Source of the DNA: Sediminibacterium salmoneum NBRC 103935
Lineage (GTDB): Bacteria; Bacteroidota; Bacteroidia; Chitinophagales; Chitinophagaceae
Length of the DNA stretch: 37,290 nt
Direction: 5' to 3'
Assembly: GCF_000511175.1 (NCBI RefSeq)
Contig: NZ_KI866530.1
Location: forward strand, 1,367,621 to 1,404,910
Both the position numbers and the translations under genes were made by a program. This document shows, piece by piece, positions 15,414 through 24,101 of this stretch (the first letter of the stretch is position 1; each line of letters opens with the position of its first letter). The notes under the pieces are model-generated. The model was given only the letters and a program-made list of their open reading frames with translations. It was not told where the DNA came from and searched no databases.

Positions 15414-16445
15414 TTAAAAACGAACTGTAGGACATTTAACAGAACGCCCTCCCGAGCTGGGGAAAATACCATGCTTTATGATGGATAACTCATACGCTCC
15501 TCTGGTTGCATTCAATCTGCCTAATGAAGAAATGGTTGCATCATAATTAACCGTAATCTGCAGATCATTAATGGAATAACCAATCATGGGAATTATGGCA
15601 TCCCTGTTTCTATAATAAAGCCCTACAATCATCTGCTGTGCTCCGTTTCCACCTAAGTTACGATTGGCATTCATGCCCATTACCAATTCATTTTTATTTC
15701 CAATGGTACTGAAATATATATTGGGATTTAGTATCCAGATATCTTCTACTTTAATACTTGCATTGGCGAAAAAATTAAATCTTGCAGGCACTCTTGCATC
15801 ACTGATATTGGCAGCAAAAAAACTTTCTCTCGGACGATTAATATGCATCATGGATACCCCTGCATTGAAATAGAAATTTTCGGATGCGAAATAGGCATAA
15901 TTCAATCCCATATTCAAATCCAAATACCCTACCTGACTAAAAGCAAAAGGTTCATTTGAAGGTATTGACACATCAAAAAACTGACCGTTCCATTGATTGT
16001 CAAAATTCAGCTTTGCTATATCAACCCGCTTAGTGGTTACCCCGGCGCTAAATCCGGCACTCAGTAAACTATTGTAGCCCAGCATCTGATGCCATGCCAA
16101 TGAGAGGGAAGCACCTGTAGCGGTTAACTGACCTGTTCCGGCTACGTCTTTTATAATGCTGCCTCCAATTCCCATCCAACCATTTTCAAAACGATTGGCA
16201 AACAATTTGGCATCTGCCCAAACGCCCATGGTTTTGTATCCCCCACCAACAGCAGTAAAACTGTTTCTGTAATTTAAACCAGCACGGTAATCATAGTCGG
16301 GATTAAATCCGGTGTTGGCCGGATTTACCAGCAAGGGAGAATTAAAATATTGAGAATAATTCAATGCCTGCGCTGCAACGCATTGCTGTAACAACAACCC
16401 CAGCAATACACCCAACAAACGATATGTTATTTTCAATCCTTTCAT
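15414..16445 (-). CDS. PorP/SprF family type IX secretion system membrane protein
   Basis: The protein is 343 aa with a signal peptide ending near VAAQ (residue 26). It opens with NYSQYFNSPLLVNPANTGF, the family hallmark, and continues as an outer-membrane beta-barrel with aromatic, Gly-rich strands. Members work with T9SS cargo that carry type B (gliding-motility-associated) sorting domains and anchor or export them. The gene lies 15 bp after such a cargo gene, which fits that pairing. Confidence 0.92.
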   Translation of the reverse strand: MKGLKITYRLLGVLLGLLLQQCVAAQALNYSQYFNSPLLVNPANTGFNPDYDYRAGLNYRNSFTAVGGGYKTMGVWADAKLFANRFENGWMGIGGSIIKDVAGTGQLTATGASLSLAWHQMLGYNSLLSAGFSAGVTTKRVDIAKLNFDNQWNGQFFDVSIPSNEPFAFSQVGYLDLNMGLNYAYFASENFYFNAGVSMMHINRPRESFFAANISDARVPARFNFFANASIKVEDIWILNPNIYFSTIGNKNELVMGMNANRNLGGNGAQQMIVGLYYRNRDAIIPMIGYSINDLQITVNYDATISSLGRLNATRGAYELSIIKHGIFPSSGGRSVKCPTVRF

Positions 16446-16460
16446 GGTTTATTTTCTGTA

Positions 16461-19400
16461 TTATCGCAGAAGGGTAATATCACCTTTTTTAGTTGCTTTT
16501 TCCTTGTTGCTAAATTCTATTTCAAGTGTATAATGATACACTTCCTGGGGTTGTAATTTTCCATTATAAGTGCCGTCCCAGCCTTCTGAAGAACTGGATC
16601 CGAAATAGACAAGGGTTCCCCATCTGTTATAAATCCGCCAGCTCATTTTTGAGATACCAAAACCTCTTACAAAAATCCGGTCATTCACACCATCTCCATT
16701 AGGAGAAAACGCATTGGGAACATTAAAGCCGGGAACAATGGTAATAGCAACGGGAACACAACTTGTATCAGCACAGCCGGCATCATTGATGGCAATCACA
16801 CAGGCATTATAGGTTCCGGTTGCATTGTACAAATGTTTAACAGTTGTGTCTATGCGATTGGCAAATAAACTATCTCCATCCCCAAAAGTCCATTTATATC
16901 TGTCTGCACCGAAACTATTGTTCGTAAATGTAACAGGTGTATTGGGTTCAGTAGGATTAGGACTGAAGCTAATGCCGGCGGTCGGTTTTCCTCTGACACT
17001 GATTAAAAAACTGGTAGTATCGGCAATATTACAAGTAGAGGAATCAATTGCAATCAGCCTGACCGTATAATTACCTACGGCTGTATACAAATGCTGAGGA
17101 GAAGTTTGTGTAGAAGTATTTCCATCTCCAAAATCCCATATAAAACTGCGACCAGCCAAAGATGTATTGTTGAACTCAGCCGTATAAGGCGCGCAACCCA
17201 GAGAAGGCGTTTCAAATCTGGCATCCACCAGAGGTGAAATTCTGAGCTGTGTTTCAATACTATCCAGTTCATTACAAAAACTGGTATCAATTAAAATCAA
17301 ACGAACATTGTAAGTTCCGGGTGCTGCGTAGGTATGTGTAACCGGACCAAAGGACGCCACCTGCCTGGTTCCATCGCCGAAATCCCAACGGAAAGCATTT
17401 GCAACAAAAGGCCTTGATGCAAAAGATATATTATCGAACCGATAGCTTAAGGAGTCGCAGGGCAATAATTTATTTGGGGTAAAGCCCAATGTTGCTTCAT
17501 CTGCTCTTACCCGCATGGTAATAAATGCCGTATCATTCACGTTACAGGATGCCGGATCAGTTGCAATTAACCGAACACGATAAACACCCACATTATTGAA
17601 AGTATGAGTAACAGAATAGTTGTTGGTGGTTACTTCGGGGGAACCGTCATTAAAATCCCACCGATAAGTTCGGGCCAATTCAAGGGTATCAGAAAAAACA
17701 ACGGTTAAGGGAACACAACCGGAAGTATCTCTGGGAACTCCATTGATAGAAGTTTTAATTCCAGCCCCTACCCCGGCTAAATTGAAAGCAATTTTAATGG
17801 CAAGCAAATTACAGGAATTACTACGGTTGGCCGTAGACCAGGCCCCACCTGTTCCCAGTATAGGTCTGCTCGGGTCTCCGTTTCTTCTGCAGGAACAAAT
17901 AGATTGGTAGATGGTGCCATTAGGATCAAATCTGCTTGTTCCTCCATCTACATGGTCAGCAAATCCTCCTGTTTGTCCAAAAAAGGATCCATACAGTTGT
18001 CTTTGTGCATCTCTTTCCAAAACAAAGAAGTAAAAATCAGCTCCGTCCGTATTGGATTGATAGGCATCGGAAGTTATGGGGAGATTCGTAATAGGACTGG
18101 TTGGGAAACTATTGATATTGCTACCCCCCCAACCTGAAACATATACATTACCGCAACGGTCTACCAGAAATGCCGAAATGGACAAATTGGGAGTTGTTGA
18201 ACCGGCAGCACCAAAATTGCTTAAATAAATAATGCTGGAAAGATCAGGTTGGAATTTAACGATAAACTGTTTGCCTGTTGCTTGTCCGGGATTGGCAGTA
18301 TTATAAGGTGAATTCTGAGGAGTAAGCGAACCGGTTGTTGTTCCTACAATATAAGGAAAGCCCTGACGATCGAACTGTATACCGAAAATAACATCCACCA
18401 GGTTGGTTCCAAAATAGGAAGTGCTTTGAATGGCAGAACCATCCGGAGATACAATACTGATGAAACCATCTACCCCTCCGTTGAAATTCTGAAAACCAGG
18501 AGCAGCACTGGCTCTGGCAGGCATATTATCACTTGCTGTTGCACCCGCAACATAAATATTATTATTGGCAGGATTTATGGCTAATACAAAAGCAGCATCA
18601 TCATCATTACCTCCCAGATAACTGGAAAAAATCACTTGTGAAAGTGTTGAATTTAATTTTATCAGTACGCCATCCTGCATCCTTCCGTTTGATCTTGCAG
18701 CGCCACTGCTTCTTTGAAAAGCACCTGTGCTTGTTGGAAAATCAACAGATTGTGTTACAGATGCCAATAAAATATTTCCCTCATTATCAAAAATCACTTC
18801 ACTTCTGGCATCATCACCATAATTTCTCCGGGTAGTTTCAGGACCCAAAGGTGTTTCATAGTTGGGACGTATATTCACTCCGTCCCTTCCGCTTCCGCCA
18901 ATACGCAAAGACCCGATTAAAGCAGTACCATTGGGATTCAGCTTTGTAAGAACAATATCAAGCGTTCCCCCACCGGATCCGTACAAGGGAAACCTGCTAT
19001 CGGTTGGATAATTGTTGATGGATGAGGTTCTGCCTGCTATAACCAAATTGCCCGCAGGATCCGCTACCAGACTGTGCGGCTGTTCGTTCCCCGTTCCCCA
19101 ACTATAGGTTGCATAAATAAGACTGGTTCCACCGGGTTCAAATTTCAATATCCCTATATCAAAGCCGGAAGGCAAACCATTTTCGCTGATGCCCCCCCCG
19201 TAATTTCTTTGAAAAGCCCCAGTTGTGGTAGGAAATCCTGAACTGAATACTACCCCTCCGGCATAGAAATTACCTAATAAATCGTAGGTTGCTGTAAACC
19301 CCCAGTTGTCCGCAATACTTCCGGAATAACTTATAAAAACAGGCTGGGGATCAATCACCAATGTCTTTGATTTATCGTAAGTATTCTTAACTTTTATTTG

Positions 19401-20120
19401 AACCAGATTACCCTTCACTTCATAGGCACAATCAATTTCTTTTCTTTCTGCTTCAGATAATTGATAACTATAGGGAATCGTTTCCTGTAATGTTCCAACA
19501 GAAGTTTTGATTTGTAAAGCACCATTCTTTAAAGAGAGACCATTGGTTCCCTCATAAAACAAAATGATCTTTGATGGATCACCTCCAGGATGTACAATAA
19601 TATCATATTTCAGTACCCCATTATTGGTGTAATATCGGATATCAATATTGGGGTACATATTTTTATAGGTTACCGACTGAAAAGTTTTCACAGCCGTTGC
19701 CCATTTAGCAGGATCATTCCCAATAAAATAATTACTGATACCCGCTACTGGTTTTTCCTTAATAATCTGGGGATTGGGATTTGCATTCAAAAACTTAACA
19801 TCATAAGCGTGAGAACGCAATAACAGTTGATCATTGCCTGTTTGAAATTTAGGAGTCACTTCCGATTTAACCGAAGGTTCGCCATGAACTGATTGTGTAT
19901 GCTTCGATCCGGCGATGGCTGCATAATCGTCCACATTGTGTTGCAATACCCTGTATCCGTTTTTGGTTAATGCAAATGCACTGGCCGACAATTCACTTTT
20001 AAACTGAATAAAAGATTCCCATTGTCCCTTGTTTTCTACAAAATCCAGGTATCCTTGCGCATGAACACGAATAAATCCAATGCAGAAAATCAATATCAGG
20101 CTGATGTATTTCAAATTCAC
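16461..20120 (-). CDS. Giant T9SS cargo: SBBP-like propeller, four PKD domains, gliding-motility C-terminal domain
   Basis: The protein is 1219 aa with a GTG start at 20120 and a signal peptide (MNLKYISLILIFCIGFIRVHAQ). After it comes FVENKGQWESF, the ENKGQW opening common in Bacteroidota SBBP proteins. Residues about 250-760 are beta-propeller-like repeats (ATYSWGTGN...GNLVIAGRT pattern). Four PKD domains follow, with WDFNDGS near 821, WDFGDG near 911, WDFGDG near 995 and WTFGDG near 1078. The end (PNAFSPNGDGVNDRIFVRG, then IYNRWGTLVY and WDGTYNGK) is the type B sorting domain. It is probably a surface adhesin or gliding-associated protein. It starts 9 bp after recG and is followed by its PorP/SprF partner. 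Confidence 0.93.
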   Translation of the reverse strand: MNLKYISLILIFCIGFIRVHAQGYLDFVENKGQWESFIQFKSELSASAFALTKNGYRVLQHNVDDYAAIAGSKHTQSVHGEPSVKSEVTPKFQTGNDQLLLRSHAYDVKFLNANPNPQIIKEKPVAGISNYFIGNDPAKWATAVKTFQSVTYKNMYPNIDIRYYTNNGVLKYDIIVHPGGDPSKIILFYEGTNGLSLKNGALQIKTSVGTLQETIPYSYQLSEAERKEIDCAYEVKGNLVQIKVKNTYDKSKTLVIDPQPVFISYSGSIADNWGFTATYDLLGNFYAGGVVFSSGFPTTTGAFQRNYGGGISENGLPSGFDIGILKFEPGGTSLIYATYSWGTGNEQPHSLVADPAGNLVIAGRTSSINNYPTDSRFPLYGSGGGTLDIVLTKLNPNGTALIGSLRIGGSGRDGVNIRPNYETPLGPETTRRNYGDDARSEVIFDNEGNILLASVTQSVDFPTSTGAFQRSSGAARSNGRMQDGVLIKLNSTLSQVIFSSYLGGNDDDAAFVLAINPANNNIYVAGATASDNMPARASAAPGFQNFNGGVDGFISIVSPDGSAIQSTSYFGTNLVDVIFGIQFDRQGFPYIVGTTTGSLTPQNSPYNTANPGQATGKQFIVKFQPDLSSIIYLSNFGAAGSTTPNLSISAFLVDRCGNVYVSGWGGSNINSFPTSPITNLPITSDAYQSNTDGADFYFFVLERDAQRQLYGSFFGQTGGFADHVDGGTSRFDPNGTIYQSICSCRRNGDPSRPILGTGGAWSTANRSNSCNLLAIKIAFNLAGVGAGIKTSINGVPRDTSGCVPLTVVFSDTLELARTYRWDFNDGSPEVTTNNYSVTHTFNNVGVYRVRLIATDPASCNVNDTAFITMRVRADEATLGFTPNKLLPCDSLSYRFDNISFASRPFVANAFRWDFGDGTRQVASFGPVTHTYAAPGTYNVRLILIDTSFCNELDSIETQLRISPLVDARFETPSLGCAPYTAEFNNTSLAGRSFIWDFGDGNTSTQTSPQHLYTAVGNYTVRLIAIDSSTCNIADTTSFLISVRGKPTAGISFSPNPTEPNTPVTFTNNSFGADRYKWTFGDGDSLFANRIDTTVKHLYNATGTYNACVIAINDAGCADTSCVPVAITIVPGFNVPNAFSPNGDGVNDRIFVRGFGISKMSWRIYNRWGTLVYFGSSSSEGWDGTYNGKLQPQEVYHYTLEIEFSNKEKATKKGDITLLR

Positions 20121-20129
20121 AGTTTTAAG

Positions 20130-22241
20130 TTACGCAATTTTGCTCCAACCCACTTTGGTATGCTGTTGCGTAAGGTAGTTTTTTAACAAAGCGTTCTCAG
20201 GTTGTTCCAAATGCAAATCCCGTTCCACAATTTGTTCCGCTTTTTGCTGAGCCAGTTGCAACAATCCTTTATCGTTAACAATGCTTGCTAACTTAAAGTT
20301 CAATGCCCCACTCTGGCGGGTACCTTCTATATCGCCCGGCCCTCTCATTTCCAGGTCTTTTTCGGCTACTTTAAATCCGTCATTAGTAGCACACATTATA
20401 TTGATACGTTCTCTTGCTTCTTTGCTGGCTTTACTACCCGTTAATAAAATGCAAAAACTTTTTTCACTACCCCTTCCCACTCTACCTCTTAACTGATGTA
20501 GCTGGGACAGACCAAATTTTTCGGCACTTTCAATTACCATTACCGAAGCATTGGGTACATTCACACCCACTTCAATAACGGTTGTACTAACCATGATCTG
20601 GGTATCTCCTGCAACAAATCGTTTCATATTAAGTTCCTTTTGTTCAGGAGGCTGTTTTCCGTGTACCATACTGATTTTGTACCTGGGTTCAGGAAAAAAA
20701 CTTTTTACCTGTTCGTATCCTTGCTTTAAATCTTCATAACTGAGTTTTTCACTTTCTTCAATCAAGGGATATATAAAATAGGCCTGTCTGCCTTTTCCAA
20801 TTTCTTCTTTCACAAAATCCATTACACTGGCCCTGGCCATTTCATTCCTTTGTACCGTTGTAATGGGAATTCTTCCGGGGGGTAATTCATCCATAATACT
20901 ATAATCCAAATCACCATAAGCGGTCATGGCAAGGGTTCGGGGAATAGGCGTTGCGGTCATCACCAGCACATGCGGGGGAATCACCGACTTGGTCCAGAGT
21001 TTGGCACGCTGCGCAACACCAAAACGATGCTGTTCGTCCACAATAACGAGTCCTAAATTTTTAAACTGAACCTTATCTTCAATAATGGCATGGGTACCTA
21101 CCACTAAGTGTATTTCATCGTTTAATAAACCTGTCAGTATTCTCTTTCTCTCTGCTGCTTTGGTACTGCCCGTTAATAATGCTACTTCAACGGGCATTTT
21201 ATTCAACAACTGAGTCAGTCCCTGATAATGTTGTTGTGCAAGAATTTCAGTTGGCGCCATTAATGCACTCTGATACCCATTATCAGCCGCCAGTAACATA
21301 CTTAATAGTGCAACCATTGTTTTTCCACTACCCACATCTCCCTGCAATAAACGATTCATTTGCCTTCCCCTGCCCGTATCCTGTCTTATTTCCTTTATAA
21401 CTCTTTTCTGTGCACCTGTTAATTCAAAGGGTAAATAATGATCATAGAACTCCTTAAAATAAGGACCCACTTTTTCAAATACCACTCCTCTGCTTTGTGC
21501 GTTCCGCTGCAAACGAACCAGTTGTAATCGCACTTGTGCAATAAAAAATTCTTCGAATTTCAAACGCTCCAGTGCTTTTTTATAATGCTGATCTGTACTG
21601 GGGAAATGTATATTGATATAGGATTCATAGCGCCCCAGTAATTTCAGTTCCTTTACTATGGATGCCGGTATGTTTTCAGACAAATCTGCGGACTTTACCA
21701 ATTCCAGCAACGAGTAGGTCAACTTGGCCAGTTGCCTTCCATTTAAGCCTTTGGCCTTTAGTTTTTCAGTGGAAGGATACACCGGCTCCAGGAAAGCCTT
21801 ACCTCCCAGTTTTGCAGGCACAAAAGATTCAATTTCGGGATGTACCATCTGGGGCTTACCATTAAAAAAGCCGGTTTTCCCAAACACCAGGTATTCTGTT
21901 CCTATATATAAACTTTTCTGAATCCATGAAATACCCTGAAACCAGGTAAGTTCTATGGTACCTGTTGCATCTCTTAGCTGAGCCACCAACCTTCGGGAAC
22001 GCTTTTCACCTATGATATCGAATTGAAGCAGTTTCCCTGCAATTTGAATATAGTCGGTCTGGTAATTAATTTCCGAAATGGTATTGATCTTTGTTTTATC
22101 AATATGACGGATAGGGTAATGCTGCAATAGATCCCCAAAAGTATAGATCTCCAGCTCTTTTTTGAGCATATCTGCCCTAAGCGGTCCTACCCCTTTCAGG
22201 TATTCTATGGGTGAAGCGAGTATGTTATTATTTGTAGAAAT
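20130..22241 (-). CDS. recG: ATP-dependent DNA helicase RecG, start codon unclear
   Basis: RecG reverses stalled replication forks and processes branched DNA. Seen: a wedge/OB domain in the first third, Walker A LLQGDVGSGKTMVALL, DEQH box VIVDEQHRFG, TATPIPRTLAM, and C-terminal helicase motifs including QLRGRVGRG. The first ATG (22169) gives 679 aa but lies inside the conserved N-terminal sequence. The frame upstream encodes SPIEYLKGVGPLRADMLKKEL, the usual RecG beginning, back to an in-frame TAG at about 22265. The only start-like codon there is ATT at 22241, so I extend the gene to it with low confidence in the exact start. The 3' end is 9 bp from the next gene. Confidence 0.9.
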   Translation of the reverse strand: MSTNNNILASPIEYLKGVGPLRADMLKKELEIYTFGDLLQHYPIRHIDKTKINTISEINYQTDYIQIAGKLLQFDIIGEKRSRRLVAQLRDATGTIELTWFQGISWIQKSLYIGTEYLVFGKTGFFNGKPQMVHPEIESFVPAKLGGKAFLEPVYPSTEKLKAKGLNGRQLAKLTYSLLELVKSADLSENIPASIVKELKLLGRYESYINIHFPSTDQHYKKALERLKFEEFFIAQVRLQLVRLQRNAQSRGVVFEKVGPYFKEFYDHYLPFELTGAQKRVIKEIRQDTGRGRQMNRLLQGDVGSGKTMVALLSMLLAADNGYQSALMAPTEILAQQHYQGLTQLLNKMPVEVALLTGSTKAAERKRILTGLLNDEIHLVVGTHAIIEDKVQFKNLGLVIVDEQHRFGVAQRAKLWTKSVIPPHVLVMTATPIPRTLAMTAYGDLDYSIMDELPPGRIPITTVQRNEMARASVMDFVKEEIGKGRQAYFIYPLIEESEKLSYEDLKQGYEQVKSFFPEPRYKISMVHGKQPPEQKELNMKRFVAGDTQIMVSTTVIEVGVNVPNASVMVIESAEKFGLSQLHQLRGRVGRGSEKSFCILLTGSKASKEARERINIMCATNDGFKVAEKDLEMRGPGDIEGTRQSGALNFKLASIVNDKGLLQLAQQKAEQIVERDLHLEQPENALLKNYLTQQHTKVGWSKIA

Positions 22242-22328
22242 AAGATTAAAATAGGTTTCGGGCTACAATTTCCGAATTCTTTTTTGGTCTGCCACAAAAA
22301 ACCAACCTCAATATTTATCTTCGCGACT

Positions 22329-23339
22329 ATGGAAAAAGAGGTTGTAGTAAGTGGAATCCGCCCTACAGGGTTCCTTCACCTGGGAAATTATTTTGGTGCT
22401 ATGCGGAATTATGTTCGCATGCAGGACGATTTTAACTGCTATTTTTTTGTTGCCAACTGGCATAGCTTAACTACTCATCCTGATACCAGAGAGCTAAAGA
22501 ACAGTGTTTACCGGGTTATTGCTGAAAATATTGCCTGTGGATTAGATCCACAAAAAGTGGCATTTTATGTTCAGAGCGATATACCAGAAATTGCTGAACT
22601 CTATTTGTATTTAAATATGCTTTCCTACAAAGGTGAGCTGGAGAAAACAGTAACGTTTAAAGAAAAAGTAAGATTACAACCTGAGAATGTAAACGCGGGT
22701 TTGTTAACCTACCCTGTATTGCAGGCTGCGGACATTATTATTCAACGTGCAGTGAAAGTACCCGTGGGTAAAGATCAGGAACAGCATCTGGAAATGGCCA
22801 GAAACTTTGCAGACAGATTCAATTATCGTTATGGTGATGTTTTCCCGCTTCCTTATGCATTTAATTATGGTGATGAACTTATCCGGATTATGGGTCTTGA
22901 CGGAAACGGGAAAATGAGTAAGAGTGAAAACCAGAATGCTACTATTTATCTGGCAGATGATGATGAATTGATTCGCAAAAAAATAATGAAAGCCAAAACC
23001 GATCAGGGACCGGAAACACCTGACTCTGTAAAACCCGACTATATTCAAAATCTGTTCACCATGATGAAGCTAGTAAGCAGTGCAGATACCTTGGCTAAAT
23101 TTGAAGCCGATTTTAATGCAAGCTCTCAGGGAAATTGTATTATCCGTTACGGTGATATGAAGAAGCAGTTGGCAGAAGATATGGTACAGTTTGTAAAACC
23201 TATCAGAGAAAAAGCTGCTGATTTACTGGCCAATCCTGATGAATTACACAGAATTATTAAACAGGGTGCAGACAAAGGAAGAGCCAGGGCTTCAGAAACT
23301 TTAACCATGGTTCGAAATGCAGTTGGACTAAATTATTAG
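22329..23339 (+). CDS. trpS: Tryptophanyl-tRNA synthetase
   Basis: Charges tRNA(Trp), class I synthetase. I use the ATG at 22329 (MEKEVVVSGIRPTG), 45 bp after another in-frame ATG, because it matches the family start and follows a TATCTTCG box (22316-22323). This gives 336 aa, the bacterial norm. The HIGH-type motif is PTGFLHLGN (12-20), and KMSKS lies at 195-199 (GNGKMSKSEN). It is divergent from recG and is followed 59 bp later by a nucleoside kinase gene in the same direction. Confidence 0.96.
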   Translation: MEKEVVVSGIRPTGFLHLGNYFGAMRNYVRMQDDFNCYFFVANWHSLTTHPDTRELKNSVYRVIAENIACGLDPQKVAFYVQSDIPEIAELYLYLNMLSYKGELEKTVTFKEKVRLQPENVNAGLLTYPVLQAADIIIQRAVKVPVGKDQEQHLEMARNFADRFNYRYGDVFPLPYAFNYGDELIRIMGLDGNGKMSKSENQNATIYLADDDELIRKKIMKAKTDQGPETPDSVKPDYIQNLFTMMKLVSSADTLAKFEADFNASSQGNCIIRYGDMKKQLAEDMVQFVKPIREKAADLLANPDELHRIIKQGADKGRARASETLTMVRNAVGLNY

Positions 23340-23398
23340 GGAGCTTCATTTAATTTAAATTAGTTTACATAAGTTGCACACTTTAACAGAACAGTCCA

Positions 23399-24034
23399 AT
23401 GGCAAAACCTAAAAAACCTAAACACGTTGCAATAGCAGGTAATATCGGTGCAGGAAAAACAACCCTGACCGAAATGCTGAGCAAACACTATAGATGGATT
23501 CCTCAGTTTGAAAATGTAGATACCAATCCATATCTAATGGATTTTTATGAAGACATGCCACGCTGGAGTTTCAACCTGCAGATTTATTTTTTAAACAGTC
23601 GCTTGAATCAACTACTCGATATTCAACATGGTACAGAAACAGTAATTCAGGACAGGACCATTTATGAGGATGCTAATATTTTTGCACCTAACCTGCACGA
23701 AATGGGTTTGATGAGTAAGAGAGACTTCGACAATTACTACCAGTTTTTTCAAACCCTGAAAACCATGGTACAGCCTCCGGATTTATTGATTTACCTGAAG
23801 GCATCTGTTCCAACCCTGGTTTCTCAGATTCAGAAAAGAGGTAGAGAATACGAAGAAAATATTAGACTGGACTATCTGAAGAAATTGAATGAATATTACA
23901 ACAAATGGATTGATGGTTACAAAGAAGGTCCATTGCTTGTTATTGACTGCGATAAAAATAAATTTGCTGAAAACGACGAACAATTTGGTGAAATTATCAG
24001 CAAAGTAGATGGTATGCTTTTTGGCTTATTTTAA
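23399..24034 (+). CDS. Deoxynucleoside kinase (dNK family)
   Basis: Phosphorylates deoxynucleosides for the salvage pathway. The protein is 211 aa. Walker A is GNIGAGKTT (14-22), the substrate-site ENVDTNPYL follows, DRTIYED (85-91) is the DR-S/T motif of the dCK/dGK family, and RGREYEENI is the arginine-rich lid. Members act on dA/dC or dG; which one here cannot be told from sequence alone. It is downstream of trpS and converges on pckA, sharing the hairpin at 24042-24062. Confidence 0.9.
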   Translation: MAKPKKPKHVAIAGNIGAGKTTLTEMLSKHYRWIPQFENVDTNPYLMDFYEDMPRWSFNLQIYFLNSRLNQLLDIQHGTETVIQDRTIYEDANIFAPNLHEMGLMSKRDFDNYYQFFQTLKTMVQPPDLLIYLKASVPTLVSQIQKRGREYEENIRLDYLKKLNEYYNKWIDGYKEGPLLVIDCDKNKFAENDEQFGEIISKVDGMLFGLF

Positions 24035-24035
24035 T

Positions 24036-24062
24036 AAAAAAGCCCCGAGCAAAACTCGGGGC
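24036..24062 (-). terminator. pckA terminator
   Basis: GCCCCGAG (24042-24049) pairs with CTCGGGGC (24055-24062) around CAAAA. On the minus strand the stem is followed by six T, giving a strong terminator for pckA. On the plus strand no T run follows, so it is less effective for the kinase gene. Confidence 0.85.
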
Positions 24063-24101
24063 ACTTAAGGCAAACAATCGAAAAACTTTAGCAATCAATA
24101 G

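Noticed and set aside
16461..20120. PKD repeats as a possible DNA repeat array
   Set aside because: The similarity is at protein-domain level with diverged nucleotides; there is no tandem DNA repeat or CRISPR-like spacing.
22284..22328. Upstream ATG of the trpS frame (15 extra residues)
   Set aside because: The extra residues do not match the family, and the later ATG follows a promoter-like box.
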